This document shows positions 49,056 to 60,828 of a stretch of DNA of 64,000 nucleotides, in pieces (position 1 is the first letter of the stretch; every line of letters starts with the position of its first letter). The notes beneath the pieces are model-generated. The model saw only the letters and a program-made list of their open reading frames with translations, did no database searches and was not told the DNA's origin. The stretch is from assembly GCA_001632435.1 (NCBI GenBank), contig KV424074.1, positions 1 through 64,000 of the forward strand, read 5' to 3'. Both the position numbers and the translations under genes were made by a program. This DNA is from Calocera cornea HHB12733 (lineage: Eukaryota; Basidiomycota; Dacrymycetes; Dacrymycetales; Dacrymycetaceae).

Positions 49056-52000
49056 CTAGTCAAGAAAAACAGTGTGCCTTCTCCTTCGAGTTCGTTACCT
49101 GGTAGCAGGAGACAATGCACGGATAACCAATCACTAACTTAATCATATCTATACGATCACTCCCTCGCATTACATATACCGTCCTATTTGAATTCTGAGA
49201 TAGGATAAGCTGCGAGCTCCGAAGAACACCAGGGTTCGCCGATCCACTTTCGACGATGAGTGGGGGCGTTTTAGGTGGGTTGGTCACGTGAGGGACGATG
49301 GCAATGTAAAGTGCGACCAAGAATTACGGCATACAGTTCTGCTTGACATCCTGCAACGAACTGAGGATCTAAGCTGGCAGCCTTTCAGTGGGTGTTATAC
49401 GAAAGTCGGAGCACCCGTAGCTGGCGCCGACGAGCGAGCAGACGAAACGGACAACAGTCGGCCAGTCACAGCATACGGGGGTGCTTCGTTGCTTCCGCAC
49501 CTCGTGTATAAGAGTCAACCGGAGGCATCCGCTGGTGACCCTCAGGAGGTTGCCTCTGCCCACCGAGGTGCGTACCGTGGGCAGACGGCTCAAACCGCCC
49601 CTCCTGCTCGCGAGGACGAGGCTGCAGCTCGTACGGTCTACTCGTCACCGATGGAGTGGATCCGTGACCTGAGGTAGGCTTCGATCGATTATCAGACCAG
49701 GGACGGCGCGCTGACCCCGCTTCCGAACGTCAGAACGTAGCCTCGCCTCGCCAGCCGATAATGAGCCGCAGTCAATACACGACATGTCGTTTGGAAACTC
49801 GCACGGCACCGTTCGCGCTCGGTGCCATGCTGGACGTTACCATCGTGCATGCGGCGCCGCTATCACTTGCAGGAGCTGAGAGGGTCGACGAGTACTTTGA
49901 CGGAGGAATGTCACCTACTACGTGCGATCCAATCACAGCGGGTGAGCTCGGTCGATTGACGTCTTGTGCTTCATGTTGACAACTCGACGTAGCCTTGATC
50001 ATCAACGTGATGAGGCCGGCACCAGTTCATCATCGAGCATGTATGCATGCGGTGCAGTCACTCCGCGGCTCGATACCCTCCGTCCAGCCTGCACTGGACG
50101 ACCCGAAGTATCGCACGTCGAGCGGGACATCGCCATTGAGGCCAGCTGCTGGAGCATGTCCTATTCTGTGCATTGACATGGCTTCGGGAGATGGAAGAGC
50201 CAACGCGAACCCTCTGCCACATTGGTCCGATGTTGCCGGAAGCGGCCAGCTCAGTCCCTTGCGAAGGTCAGCGTCGGCAAAGTGACTTGACGATGTGACG
50301 CTGATGCGGTCCAGAAGTTGCCATCACGTGCTATGCTACTGGTCGCCTTAATTGGAGTGGACTATCTGGGCCAGCTGTTGATCGACGAACGCACGGGAAC
50401 CCTGTGTGGTGACTGCTGCGAGACCACCAATTGCCGTCGCAGTCTTCACAGGCTGATCACTGTCAGTCGAAGCTCTGTCAACAACGAGCGTCGTCTGCGG
50501 TAACTCCGAAACGCTGTCCTCCCAAGCCGTTGTGTGTCTGGAGTTGGTCGCTTTCGTTGCACGAGTTGACCTCAATCTGGCCGTTCCGCCTAGTCGGCAG
50601 GCATTGACCTCCACTGTCGCCGGCCCCTTTCCCTGGCCGGGCCCGCTTCTATATCCCTTCCACCTGCACAGCCCTTCGGCCCGTCGTAGTCATCTTCGAC
50701 ACCGGGAAAGGGCCACGCATTCCAGGTCTCCCCGACCACCACCCGCGGGCCCTTGCCGCAGCCTGGGAGCGCCCACATCTACTGTCCTATCAAGTGGAGA
50801 ACGTATCCACCATGCCATCTTATTTTGCAACGACGCTTACCCCAATCGAACTCCTACTACACTTCCATATCAAGTCTCGCCGCTTTGCCTCGAATTCGAT
50901 ATTTCGCAAACCTCCTAGCAGCATCTTGTAGCCAGTCTTGCGTTGGACCGAACCAGCATACGTGCAGTCGACGTCCGTAATCCGCGAGCGCCACCAAATC
51001 AAGTATCAAGAACTCTCGGTTCGAGGGTAGACCCGGAACCGAAACCCGAATGCAGGGCCATTGAGTGCCTTTCGGCATGAAAAGGCAAGCTTCGACCAAA
51101 TCAAATATCAAGACCTCGATCCTCTACGAGCACCCGGCGCGTCCCACAATCGTACCCTCCGGGCGACCCGTGGCTTCCGTACCGCAATGCTCTTATGTTC
51201 GTGATGGTTTACTTCTCCGTAAAGGAGGTAATCCAGCCGGTGCTAGGGTCCGCCCTGCTTGGCGACTGCAATAGGCTCAAGCCTGTTGTCAGGAATATTG
51301 CGCGAGAGCGTATATCCAAATCAACTACCAAGACCTGGACGTAATTCGCTCGCACACTCGGATCGAAAGCGTCATACATCGGCCACGCCCACCAGTCGAG
51401 AGAGAGGCAAGTTCCTTTCACTGGTCCGATGTCTCTTCCTCTGCGAGGTCACGCCGGAGCAGCGGCACTCAAGAGACCAAGCAAGAGGAGAGTGGCTCAA
51501 CCATTGAGCGTTACGAGTGCCTCACGCAACAATCGATGGCTAGACGATGGAACGGCACACGCTTTTTCATTATCCACATGGCTGCCCCCATTACTAAGAC
51601 CCGACCTCCGATCCGTCGTTATCATGTCACGTCGTGTTATTGTGATCTCATGCATGCATTATGCACTGCAATGATGATGCCTGCGCTGGATGCTGCAAAA
51701 TAGCTTGAAGATCGAAACTCGATTCGAAGGCCGTGCTGTGGCGAACGCCTGGCTAAACACCAAATCAAATACCAAGAGCGCATCTCATCCGTCGAGTTTC
51801 CGTATGGCCATCGCTACAGATCAATCTCTTCTCGACAACTCCCTAGCGCTGGGCTCAAAGCCTACGCGACCGCTTCCTTCCCCATCTGTGAGTTATCTAT
51901 ACTGCCAGTGTAAGCTCGCTCTGACCTCAGTGCAGCCCCTGGTGAACTGGCATCGCGCTAGTAATGAACCATACCCCCCTTCAACCGTCCTTTGGCTGCG

Positions 52001-52608
52001 CGCTTGCGCCATTAGACCGCACGGCTAGTGCCCTCATCCAGAGCCGGCCTGCATCAGTCCTTCCTTCTCACGGTTTACGCCCTGGCGCAGAGCCCGCTGG
52101 TTTCGGATGGACGACTGTTCAACACCAAAATTGACATAATGTACCACTCAATGCTCGTCGCTGTCAAGCGATCAAGGCGGGCGGCTCCGCAGTCTGTTGT
52201 ACTACGTAATTTCCTCTAGACAGGCTGTCCTCAGCTGAGCTCATGATGTCAATACGATTTTGTAAGCCACGTATGCCCCAAGATACGACTGCCTCCAAAG
52301 AATGCTTGTTGTCTTCTGTACCATCCGGCAGTTCCTAAGCAGATTTCGAACTCAGAGCTGGGCGTATCGCCCGAAGCATGGGAAGAGATCCGTCGGATGA
52401 CGGCCGAGCGTAATGCACCCGGCATGTGAAAAGCGGAAGCAGGCCCGGCTACCCGCCGAACCCTACCTGGGGTTGCGGTCCTCACAACCGCCGCACCGAG
52501 CGAGCCCGCGCGCAAGCTTCAGCCGTACATATACCCCGCATCTCACTCCTCTGTTCCTGCTCGGCTTGGTTGGGACTCCTATTAATGCGTTCCTTCTGAG
52601 CCTGAGGT
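49056..52608. other. 3.5-kb gene-free region
   Basis: The longest stretch of the window without a supportable gene. Open frames up to 129 codons (49288-49677) have no recognisable motif, and no splice-consistent protein emerged on either strand. Composition is ordinary, not AT-rich. Its one structured signal is the dispersed 19-bp motif at 50993-51777. It may be decayed mobile-element or relict gene sequence, or a long promoter for carnitine acetyltransferase. Confidence 0.5.
50993..51777 (+). repeat. Four dispersed copies of a 19-bp motif (ACCAAATCAARTAYCAAGA)
   Basis: Copies at 50993-51011, 51095-51113, 51315-51333 and 51759-51777, each matching the consensus at 17 or more positions. Spacings are 102, 220 and 444 bp. 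Three of the four are followed within 25 bp by a small CTC...CGAG inverted repeat. Intervening sequence has diverged beyond visual recognition. Confidence 0.6.
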
Positions 52609-55101
52609 ATGCTCGCCCCCCGCCTACCCCGCTTGCAGTCTCGTGCTCCCGTTTCTGCTTTCCCACCACTTCGCACCGCCGACACACGCCATTTCTCCAC
52701 GTCGCGCAAGATGTTCGCCCTTCATCCTCCTGCGGGGCAGCAGCGCCTTCCCACCTTCCACCATCAGCGGAGCTTGCCGAGACTTCCCGTTCCGCCGCTC
52801 AGGCAGACACTGGATAAGTACCTGAAGACCTTGGAGCCGCTCTTGGACGAGGGGGAGCTGAACGGAGAGGGAAGCAAGAGTGAGGAGCTGCGGAAGCGAG
52901 AGGCATGGGCGGACGAGTTCGAGAAGGGTATTGGTAAGGAACTACAGGAGAGGCTGATCGGTGAGTATTTGGGAGATGGCTTCTGAGAAGGTGTGCTCAA
53001 GCGCATATAGACGTTGATCGGGCATCCCAGACCAACTGGCTGGACGATAACTTCTGGATCAAGAAAGCCTACCACGAATGGCGCGCCCCTCTGATTGTCA
53101 ACTCGAACTGGTGGCTGCTGTTCCACTCGGATACGAGCATCCCGCCGAACATCGCGGATAGCCCACCGGCACCAGGCGAGTTTGGCGAATGGCAGCTGAG
53201 GCGAGCGGCCTGGCTCACGATGCGTTTCCTGGACTTCAAGGCGAAAGTGGACCGGTGCGTGCGCATATATCTGGATTTTCGGCACAGCACGGCTGACAGG
53301 ATGGTATTGCGATATGCAGGGAAGAGATCCACCCGGACAGTTCACGCACAGGTCCGTTCGACATGCATCAATATAACCGGTGCGTCGCTAACCTACTTCA
53401 TGGGTTCCAGGCTTATGGTTCAACCGTCCCGCGCGCAGCGTATTCAATCTTTCCCGCATCCCCAAGCCCGGGTGTGATGTCCTATCGCGCAAGCCAGCGC
53501 TCAACGAACCGGGCGCGAGGAGCATCATGGTCATGGCGAAGGACTGGGTGTATATGGTCGAAGTGCTGAGCAGGGACGGTGATATTCTGGAAACGAGGGA
53601 GATCGAGGCCAGGCTGGCGGAGGTGGTGAAGGATGTGGAGGAGAGGGTTAAGAGGGGAGAGAAGGGAGAGGCCGTAGGTGTCCTCAGCGCGGACGATCGT
53701 GATGTGTGGGCCAAGGTATGCTGCTACTCCTTCGGGCAAGGGTAGAACACTCACGTCCCGTGACTTCGTAGAACCGCGAATACCTCCTCACGACATCCCC
53801 TGATATCAACCGTCGCGCGTTCACTCTCGTTGAGAACAGCCTTTTCACCCTCTCTCTCGATGCACATACCATCCCCGCCCCCTCCTCGGCCAACTTCGTT
53901 CCAGCACCAATCGAGGCTCATGTCCGCAACACTGCCACTTCCCCCGATGGGCTGAACCGATGGTATGACAAGACGCTGAGTGTGATTGTCGAGTCGTCTG
54001 GCCGAGCAGGTATGATGGGTGAGCACTCGCCCTGCGACGCACTCATCCCGAGCATCATCGTCGACTATGCGATTGCGGAGCCGATCGACCTCGCATCTTT
54101 CTCGGAGGGCCCGACGAAGTCCAAGGCAGGCGACGTTATCTTTGATGCGGAGGTGCAGGGGGGCCGCGCGAACAAAGGCTGGGAGCGCGTGGAGTGGGAA
54201 TTGGATGAGAAGATGAAGATTGAGATTGAGGAAGCGAAGGGGAGGGCGAAGGCTGTTGTGGACGACTCGGACGCCAGTCAGCTGTGGTATGATGAGTATG
54301 GGTCGAACTGGATCAAGAAGACTGGTAAGGTGCCTGTCCACCGATGATAGTCCAGGGCTGATGCGCTTCTTTTGCAGGAAAGCAGTCGCCAGATGCTTAC
54401 GTCCAGATGGCCCTCCAGCTCGCCTTCTACAAAGACCAGGGTTTCTTCAGCGCGACGTACGAGACGGCGTCGACCCGCTTATTCGCACACGGGCGGACGG
54501 ACGTCATCCGGACGTATAGTACGGACAGCAGGGCGTTCGTGCGCGCGATGCTGGATCCGTCTGTTTCTGTGGGCTGCACTTCATCCACTGGAATGCCGTC
54601 ACATACTAACTCGATGTCCAGGCCGAAGATCGCTACAAAGCCCTGTCGACCGCTATCCTTTCGCACAATGCCTACACGCGCGAGTCATCCACAGGCAAAG
54701 GCATCGATCGTCATCTGATGGGTCTGCGGCTGATGCTGCGCGACAACGAGAGCGAGGGAGTGAAGCTGCTCGAAGATCCGCTTTTCTCGAAGAGCCAGGA
54801 GTGGAAGTTGAGCACAAGTGGACTGAGCGAGGGGTCCCGGTTCCACGGTACTGGGTTCGGTACTGTGTGGCCCGACGGTTATGGGATCAATTGTGCGTTC
54901 CGGGATCCCCATCTCCTCTGATCTGTCGCTGATGAGGTGACTGTAGACCTTACTGGCGGCGAACTTATCAAGTTCGGTATCGAGTCCAAGCACTCCGCCC
55001 CCAACACGGATACGCAGCGGTTTAAGCAGCATGTGGTCGACAGCCTAAGGCAGATGCGCCAGGTGTGCGAGGACGGTGCCGCCCTTAGCGCCAAGCTGTA
55101 G
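52609..55101 (+). CDS. CAT2: Carnitine O-acetyltransferase, mitochondrial/peroxisomal type
   Basis: Moves acetyl groups between CoA and carnitine so they can cross organelle membranes. Eight exons: 52609-52960, 53011-53254, 53320-53379, 53439-53715, 53772-54324, 54378-54568, 54622-54892, 54947-55101; phases close to 700 aa. The N-terminus MLAPRLPRLQSRAPVSAFP with RTADTRHFSTSRKMF is a mitochondrial presequence; a second ATG at that site (MFALHPPAGQQ) could give a form lacking it, as known for yeast Cat2. Family motifs: LPRLPVPPLRQTLDKYL, NWWLLFHSD, MGEHSPCDA with the catalytic His, YETASTRLFAHGRTD, TYSTDSRAF (carnitine site), and the acyl-CoA part GIDRHLMGLRLM. The C-terminal three residues AKL form a canonical peroxisomal PTS1 signal, so dual targeting is likely. 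Confidence 0.95.
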
Positions 55102-56015
55102 CGTGTGGTGTACTGTACTGCCGCCTTCGGGTGGAGCAACGACTGCAGGGAACCGTCATGGTCCGGTACAAATGAATAATTAATGAGACATTGAGTCACA
55201 TATCCTTGTTGATGAGTTTGCCGATCACTTTTCACGATAGCCCATGCGAAAGACTATTATCCGCGTGTGACAGTTTATTGACCACTTGCACCATAGGAAG
55301 GCAAGACATACAGTGTCCGGAAATAGGTGAAGCAGGAGCTCCGCGCCCCACAGATGATTACCGGTGGCTGCAATACAAAGTTCTTATCCGAGTTGCTATG
55401 ATATCTATCGCAGTCTTACCCAATCTGCATGCCCTCAAGCGCCCACGGTCGTCCGCTACTCAGTAGTTGCTTCTGCATAGAATGGGGTGACGCCGCTTTG
55501 TGGGCGCTCACGCGAGTGGGCAGCGCGGCGCCGTTGCCGTAAGCGTCCTAGCGTGCTCACCAGGGTCCACCAAACCCCACCTGTCTGCGCGTGATTGGTC
55601 GATGGGGCCGCCTCTTATCTGGCCAGCGACCTGCTCGCCCACCCAGCCTCCCGCTCGCCCCCGCCAGCCAACATACTTGCCCATGCGGACGCTGTCATCA
55701 CGCACGGGTGTCGCAGCGGGCGGCGAGGTAGCTGGCTTCTGATAGCACCCAGCCCCATACCAGTAGATGGTGAATCAGTGGATGGGACGATGTACACGGC
55801 GGTGCCTGCGAGCCTTTTTTCGAGGGCCGGAAGAAGACAGTCAATTGCCGATGGCACGCCCGTGCGCATCATATTCAACACGGACGCCTAATCGGGAGCC
55901 TGCGAGTACTAAAAGGGTGAACGGTTCGTGCAGAGGCACCCCTTCGGCCCCCTCGCAAGTCCTCGAGCCCACGTACCCCTGCCAGCGTTCCCAGGCATAC
56001 CTCTGAATCGTCAAG
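55102..56015. promoter_or_regulatory. Spacer carnitine acetyltransferase to nucleoside hydrolase 1
   Basis: 914 bp with 3' UTR of one gene and promoter of the next. No gene supported. Confidence 0.4.
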
Positions 56016-57383
56016 ATGCTCGCTCGTGCTTTCGTTGCCGTTGCTGCTGCCCTGCTCCCTGCCGCTGCGAATGCGGCTTGCGGAAAGGTCATCATTGACA
56101 ATGACTGGTGCGCCTGCTCTCCTGTTGCCTTGATGATGACGTACTCATTCAATGAGAAGGAGCGGATCCGCCTCGTACACCTCGCTTCTCGAGCTGCTGG
56201 GTGCGAACTGCACCATCCTCGGTATTACCAGCACTATTGGCGTGAGTTTGTTGGCGCATAACCCTGGGCCCTATTGATGCGTCTTGCAGAACCTGTATGC
56301 GTACCAGGGTGCCGCGCATATCCTCAGGTTCCTCGAGAGTGAGTTTGTGTGAACGAATTCCAGGGACCAATACTGATTCGCGTTCAGTTGCCGGCATTGA
56401 CTATATCCCGGTTTACATCGGCGCGAATGAGCCTCGTACGTGTCTGCAGCATTCAGTCGTACCCAATATTGACAAGGCGTTACAGTGATCAACACTGTTG
56501 AGCGCTCAGCCGCCTGGCAGTCTGTGTTCGGCGCCTTCAGCTGGGATGGTGCCTTCCAGCCCGACAACGCAACGCTCGATGCGGAGGGCTCTGATCCCAC
56601 CGGCAACAACCCCTTCGAGATAACACCAATCCCAGAGGGCCTGCCCACCATGAAGTGGCAGAACGAGTCGGCGGTGGACTTCATGATCGCCATGGCACGC
56701 ATGTATCCTGGCGAAGTCGAGATCGTCGCTGCCGGCGCGATGACGACAGTTGCGCTTGCCATCAAGCAGGACCCGTACTTCGCAGGGAACGTCAAGAAAA
56801 TTAGCATTCAGGGCGGTTATGTGGATGTTAACCTGAAGCAGACGGATCCCACGCCGTCCAACTCGACTTTCACGAATGACGACATCTACGCAGATTTTAA
56901 CTTCTTCATCGACCCCGAGGCCGCAAAGGTTGTCGTGAACGCGCCGTTCATTGAGACCGTTATTGCGGGCCAAGTGTCCATACCGTATTTCGTCACGCCT
57001 GAGATCTTCAACCAAACGATATCCGTCGTCACTCCGATCACATCCAACCTGAGCACGTACTGGGCCGGATCTATCGGCACCCCGCTGTGGGACGAGATCA
57101 CGGCTGGTGTGCTTGCCTACCCGGAGATCATAACCAAGAGTCGTCAGGTCTACTTCGACGTTGACGTTGCGTACGGTTCGATATTCTACGGCCGCTCTTT
57201 TGTCGCAATCGCTCCTTACCGTAAGGATTCCATGTTGATGTTCTGAATGAACCCTGCTGACACGACTCTACAGAGCCCGCCAACTCTCGCAACGTCACTT
57301 TCATTGAGCAGATTAACTTCAGCGGCTTCTTGAGCAACTTCATCCCGGCCCTTCAGGGCAACTACACCACGAAGAGGTGGTAG
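56016..57383 (+). CDS. Secreted inosine/uridine-preferring nucleoside hydrolase-like protein, copy 1
   Basis: Six exons: 56016-56107, 56160-56241, 56290-56338, 56388-56435, 56486-57220, 57274-57383; phases close to 371 aa. Signal peptide: MLARAFVAVAAALLPAAANA. The mature protein starts CGKVIIDNDW, a modified form of the family's DTDPGxDD calcium-binding start. NCTILGITSTIGN and YVPVYIGANEP-like strands follow, then the long exon with KWQNESAVDFMIAMA, IVAAGAMTTVALAIKQDP (the phosphate/ribose-side strand), ISIQGGYVD and IYADFNFFIDPEAAKVVV (the second metal-site region), all typical of IunH-family proteins. Extracellular nucleoside scavenging is the likely role. The weakened first Asp cluster leaves catalytic activity uncertain. 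Several N-glycosylation sequons. Confidence 0.85.
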
Positions 57384-57476
57384 ATCTCTCGGCTGGAGTT
57401 GTTATAAAATGGAAACTCTTTTGGTGTAATACATATTTATTATATACTAAAATGGCAGAACAGAGTAGGTTCACTC

Positions 57477-58948
57477 TTACAATTCCGGCGACAGTTCTCG
57501 CGCTCGCATCCTCGTCAGCCAGCTCGGGACGACAATCTCCACGCAATCAAACACCATTCGCGGACGTCCTGCAGGCCGTTCCACTTCCGTTTGTGCAGCC
57601 TGACTGGGTCTCTTCCGCTTACGCGGATTCTCGATGATCTCTATATCGCTGTCGGATTCCTCGCTTTTGACATCATTGAAAACGCGTGCCCATGTCCGTT
57701 TCGGTTGAGAGTAGCCTTCGACCAGCTCACGCTGGAACTTCTCGTCGTATCCGTAGCATTCCATGGCGCATACATTGACTTTCTGGAGCACAACCTTAGT
57801 CAGTGATCCCTCTGGGAGGACACGAAGAACCCACGAGAAGTCCAGACGCAAAGTCGTCCCGGACCATCTCAGGCGTGACTTCATTGTACCGTCCGCTCTC
57901 GATGGCGCGTTGGATCTCTTCCTCCGTTGCGAACCGATCCTCGCCAGCGAGCTTCAGTTCCCGCCAGACGATATGCCGTGCGCATCTGTATCGCGCCATC
58001 CTCCCACCCGGATGGCTCCTGCGCGTCTGCCAGTCTTTGCCAAATATAGCGGTAACGCGAGTCTCCCTCACCTATGAAGACTCATATAAGCACTCGTATG
58101 CTAGTGAATGCAATGAAGCTTACAAATGCATCCTGGTTGAGGTACTCCTCCACAGTAAGTGGCTCAGAGGCCACAAACCGGTAGTGACCGATATACTGCC
58201 ACCTGTCGGAGCTCCGTCTTACCCACGTCGGAATAGAAGACACAGGATGCTCGGGGTCGCGAAAGCAGTCGGGCACACGCAGAAACGCGAGTCCGGGCTC
58301 ACCGGGCTGCTTCGGCGCGTACGGGCTCCAAGTGGGCATGAGGAAGCAGAATTGGGGGATCCCATGCGCTGCGACGAAGCGCTGCGCTGGGCGCGGTAGC
58401 GGATCCTGCTGCGAGCCGCCGTAGCGGCGCGAGAGGAAATGCACGCGTGATGTCGTGCGCGCTACGTACGACGAAGTCAGGTGGGTGATCAAGATGGGTT
58501 TCTGATCGATGGCTGAAAGCCGGCGGAGGACACCCTCCGGAGAGAGCGTGAAAAGCTTGGGCTCTTCTTTCTGCAGGAAAATGTGTTAGCGTGGATGAGA
58601 GGCTCGATCGGAACATACGATTCGCGGCTTTTTCTCTTCCTCCTGTTTGACTTCCAGTGGTAGCACTGGCCCGCTGAGGCTCGGGCCCAGCACAAATTCC
58701 TCCTGCTGCTCAACGCGCATCAAGTTTACGGGGAAGCGAGGGATTGCTAGCGCGAGAGTTGTGCACGGAGCGACGTGTGCACACGCCGAGCGCAAGGGAA
58801 ACACGGAGCCAAATTTTAGCCTTTTTGTCATTCTGGGCGGAATGCAATACTTTGGATTGTCATTTGTGTCTTCGAATATCGCTCTGTTACACATTTCTTG
58901 AACAACAACGTCATCGGCATATGTCGCCTGTATGTTCCTGTTGCACAT
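57477..58948 (-). CDS. DUF6697-like basidiomycete protein, possibly N-terminally short
   Basis: Lies antisense between two nucleoside hydrolase copies. Four exons are recognisable. The first ends at KKPRI (about 58618), and the second runs from KEEPKLFTLSPEGVLRRLS to LTVEEYLNQDAF (about 58573-58119). The third starts VRETRVTAIFGKDW and ends near MVRDDFASG, and a last exon runs from KVVLQKVNVCAMECYGYDEKFQ to the stop at 57477. The pattern (WQYIGHYRFV, ARHIVWRELK, the acidic DVKSEESDSDIEIIE tail) matches basidiomycete-specific DUF6697 proteins as I remember them. These are usually much longer upstream, so this copy looks N-terminally truncated, or its start lies in an exon I could not find. The start at 58948 is tentative; the third intron would be only ~40 nt. 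Confidence 0.55.
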
Positions 58949-59364
58949 ATAATATCAAACGTACACCCGAATTTCGTACACACAGCTTCTCGACCCGTCC
59001 TGTGTACTTGGATGGAACCAGCCACCTTCCGTCTCTCTCGTTGTTCCTACCTTGTGCGGCAGCGCTCTCCCTGCACCTTTAACTTCCTCGGGGTGATGAA
59101 GCGAAGAGGCTGAACTCTTGACGCCAGGCGTGCATTGCCATCTGCGCACCGGCGACAAATGGATAGTTATTCGCTTGCGAACCCCTTGCGGCATTCGTCC
59201 GTGTTCCGAGGCTACTGCAGTTCATATGGTGAGTGCCCGAGCAATGTCCGGAGAAAGTACTAAGGATCGAACGGCTTGCGTACAAATAGCTGTACCGGTC
59301 CTCCTACATCCTGCAGAGCCACATAACTTGCCACCGTTCCCACCTATACGTCTCAATCCTCAAC
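58949..59364. promoter_or_regulatory. Divergent promoter, DUF6697-like / nucleoside hydrolase 2
   Basis: 416 bp between divergent starts. If the DUF6697-like gene has missing 5' exons they would have to lie here; none is evident. Confidence 0.35.
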
Positions 59365-60730
59365 ATGCTTGCTCGAGCCTTTATTGCTGTTGCTGCTGCG
59401 CTGCTTCCTTCTGCCGTCGACGCGGCTTGCGGGAAAGTGATTGTGGATAATGACTGGCACGTTTTTGCGAGTGCCTATCTCTGGAGGGCTATTGACGCAA
59501 TACATAGGAGCGGTTCGGCGTCGTACACGCCTCTTCTCGAGCTTCTCGGCGCGAACTGCACCATTCTGGGCATCACCAGCACCATTGGTGTACGTATCTG
59601 GATGCGCACCCCCTTGACCTACTGACGCGCTTGTGTAGAACATGTACGCGTATCAGGGTGCAGCGCATATCCTTCGGTTCCTGGAAAGTGAGCCTGTCTA
59701 TTGATTCTAAGCCCACGAGTCTCATCTCGGCCTAGTTGCTGGTATCGACTACATCCCGGTCTACATTGGAGCGAATGAGCCTCGTATGTCTTTGAATATC
59801 ACGCCGCTTCTGAGTCTCACACAGAATCGTAGTGGTCAATACCGTCGAGCGGTCTGCCGCCTGGCAGTCCGTGTTCGGTGCGTTCACCTGGGACGGCGCC
59901 TTCTCACCCGACAACGCGACGCTCGACGCCGCCGGAGCCGACCCAACGGGGAACAACCCATTCAAGATCACTCCGATCCCCGAGGGGCTGCCCACAATGA
60001 AGTGGCAGAACGAGTCTGCAGTCGACTTCATGATTGCCATGGCGCGCAAGTACCCCGGCGAGGTCGAGATCTTCGCTGCAAGCGGGATGACGACCGTCGC
60101 GCTGGCTGTGAGGCAGGATCCGTATTTCGCGGGGAACATCAAGAAGATCAGCATCCAAGGCGGGTACGTTGACGTCAACCTGAAGCAGACGGACCCCTCT
60201 CCCGCCAATCTGACATTCCCGAACGACGACATCTACGCCGACTTCAACTTCTTCATCGACCCCGAGGCGGCCAAGGTCGTTGTCAACGCCCCGTTCAGGG
60301 AGACGGTGATCGCGGGCCAGGTGTCGATCCCGTACCTCCTCACGCCGGAGATCTTCAGCCAGGCCGTGTCGGTCCGCACGCCGATTACGGCTAACCTCAG
60401 CACGTACTGGGCGAGCTCGGTCGGCACCCCGCTGTGGGACGAGATCACCGCTGCGGTGATTGCGTACCCCGAGATCGTCACCAAGAGCCGCCGTGTCTAC
60501 ATGGACGTGGACGTTGCGTACGACTCGATCTTCTACGGCCGGTCCTTCGTGGCCGTCGCGCCTTTCCGTATGGCTTGCCGTCGAGATTCTACATGGTTGA
60601 TGACTGACCCGCTCCCGCAGAGCCTGCCAACTCGCGCAACGTCACCTTCGTGGAGCAGATCAACTTGAACGGTTTCCTCCGCAACTTCATCCCGGCTCTG
60701 CAGGGAAACTATAGCACGAAGAGGTGGTAG
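59365..60730 (+). CDS. Secreted inosine/uridine-preferring nucleoside hydrolase-like protein, copy 2
   Basis: Six exons with the same lengths as copy 1 (92, 82, 49, 48, 735 and 110 nt): 59365-59456, 59508-59589, 59639-59687, 59736-59783, 59833-60567, 60621-60730; 371 aa. Signal peptide MLARAFIAVAAALLPSAVDA. The first intron (59457-59507) begins GC where copy 1 has GT (TG|GCACG against TG|GTGCG); no other donor keeps the frame. Same motifs as copy 1: CGKVIVDNDW, NCTILGITSTIGN, KWQNESAVDFMIAMA, ISIQGGYVD and FFIDPEAAKVVV. Protein similarity is very high while introns and flanks differ, so selection has kept the protein. Probably functional if the GC donor is used. Confidence 0.82.
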
Positions 60731-60828
60731 CCCCGTCGGCCGAGGTGGAGTGTGTGGTTCTTAGGTTGGGGTGGACTATGGATTTGGAATATACATAGTC
60801 AACATGGAATGGGGGAGGGAACTTCGTC

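Noticed and set aside
49288..49677. 129-codon frame in the gene desert
   Set aside because: No recognisable domain, no splice partners, and nothing conserved-looking.
51000..51045. TCGGTTCGAGG stretch resembling a tRNA T-arm
   Set aside because: It is part of the dispersed motif plus small hairpin; no cloverleaf fits.
51221..51240. A word AAAGGAGGTAATCCAGCCG resembling the reverse complement of the bacterial 16S rRNA 3' end
   Set aside because: The match is about 19 bp with one mismatch and does not continue into rRNA-like sequence on either side, so chance or too-decayed transfer cannot be told apart.
50993..51777. Dispersed 19-bp motif as a CRISPR-like array
   Set aside because: Eukaryotic context, unequal spacing, imperfect copies and no cas genes.
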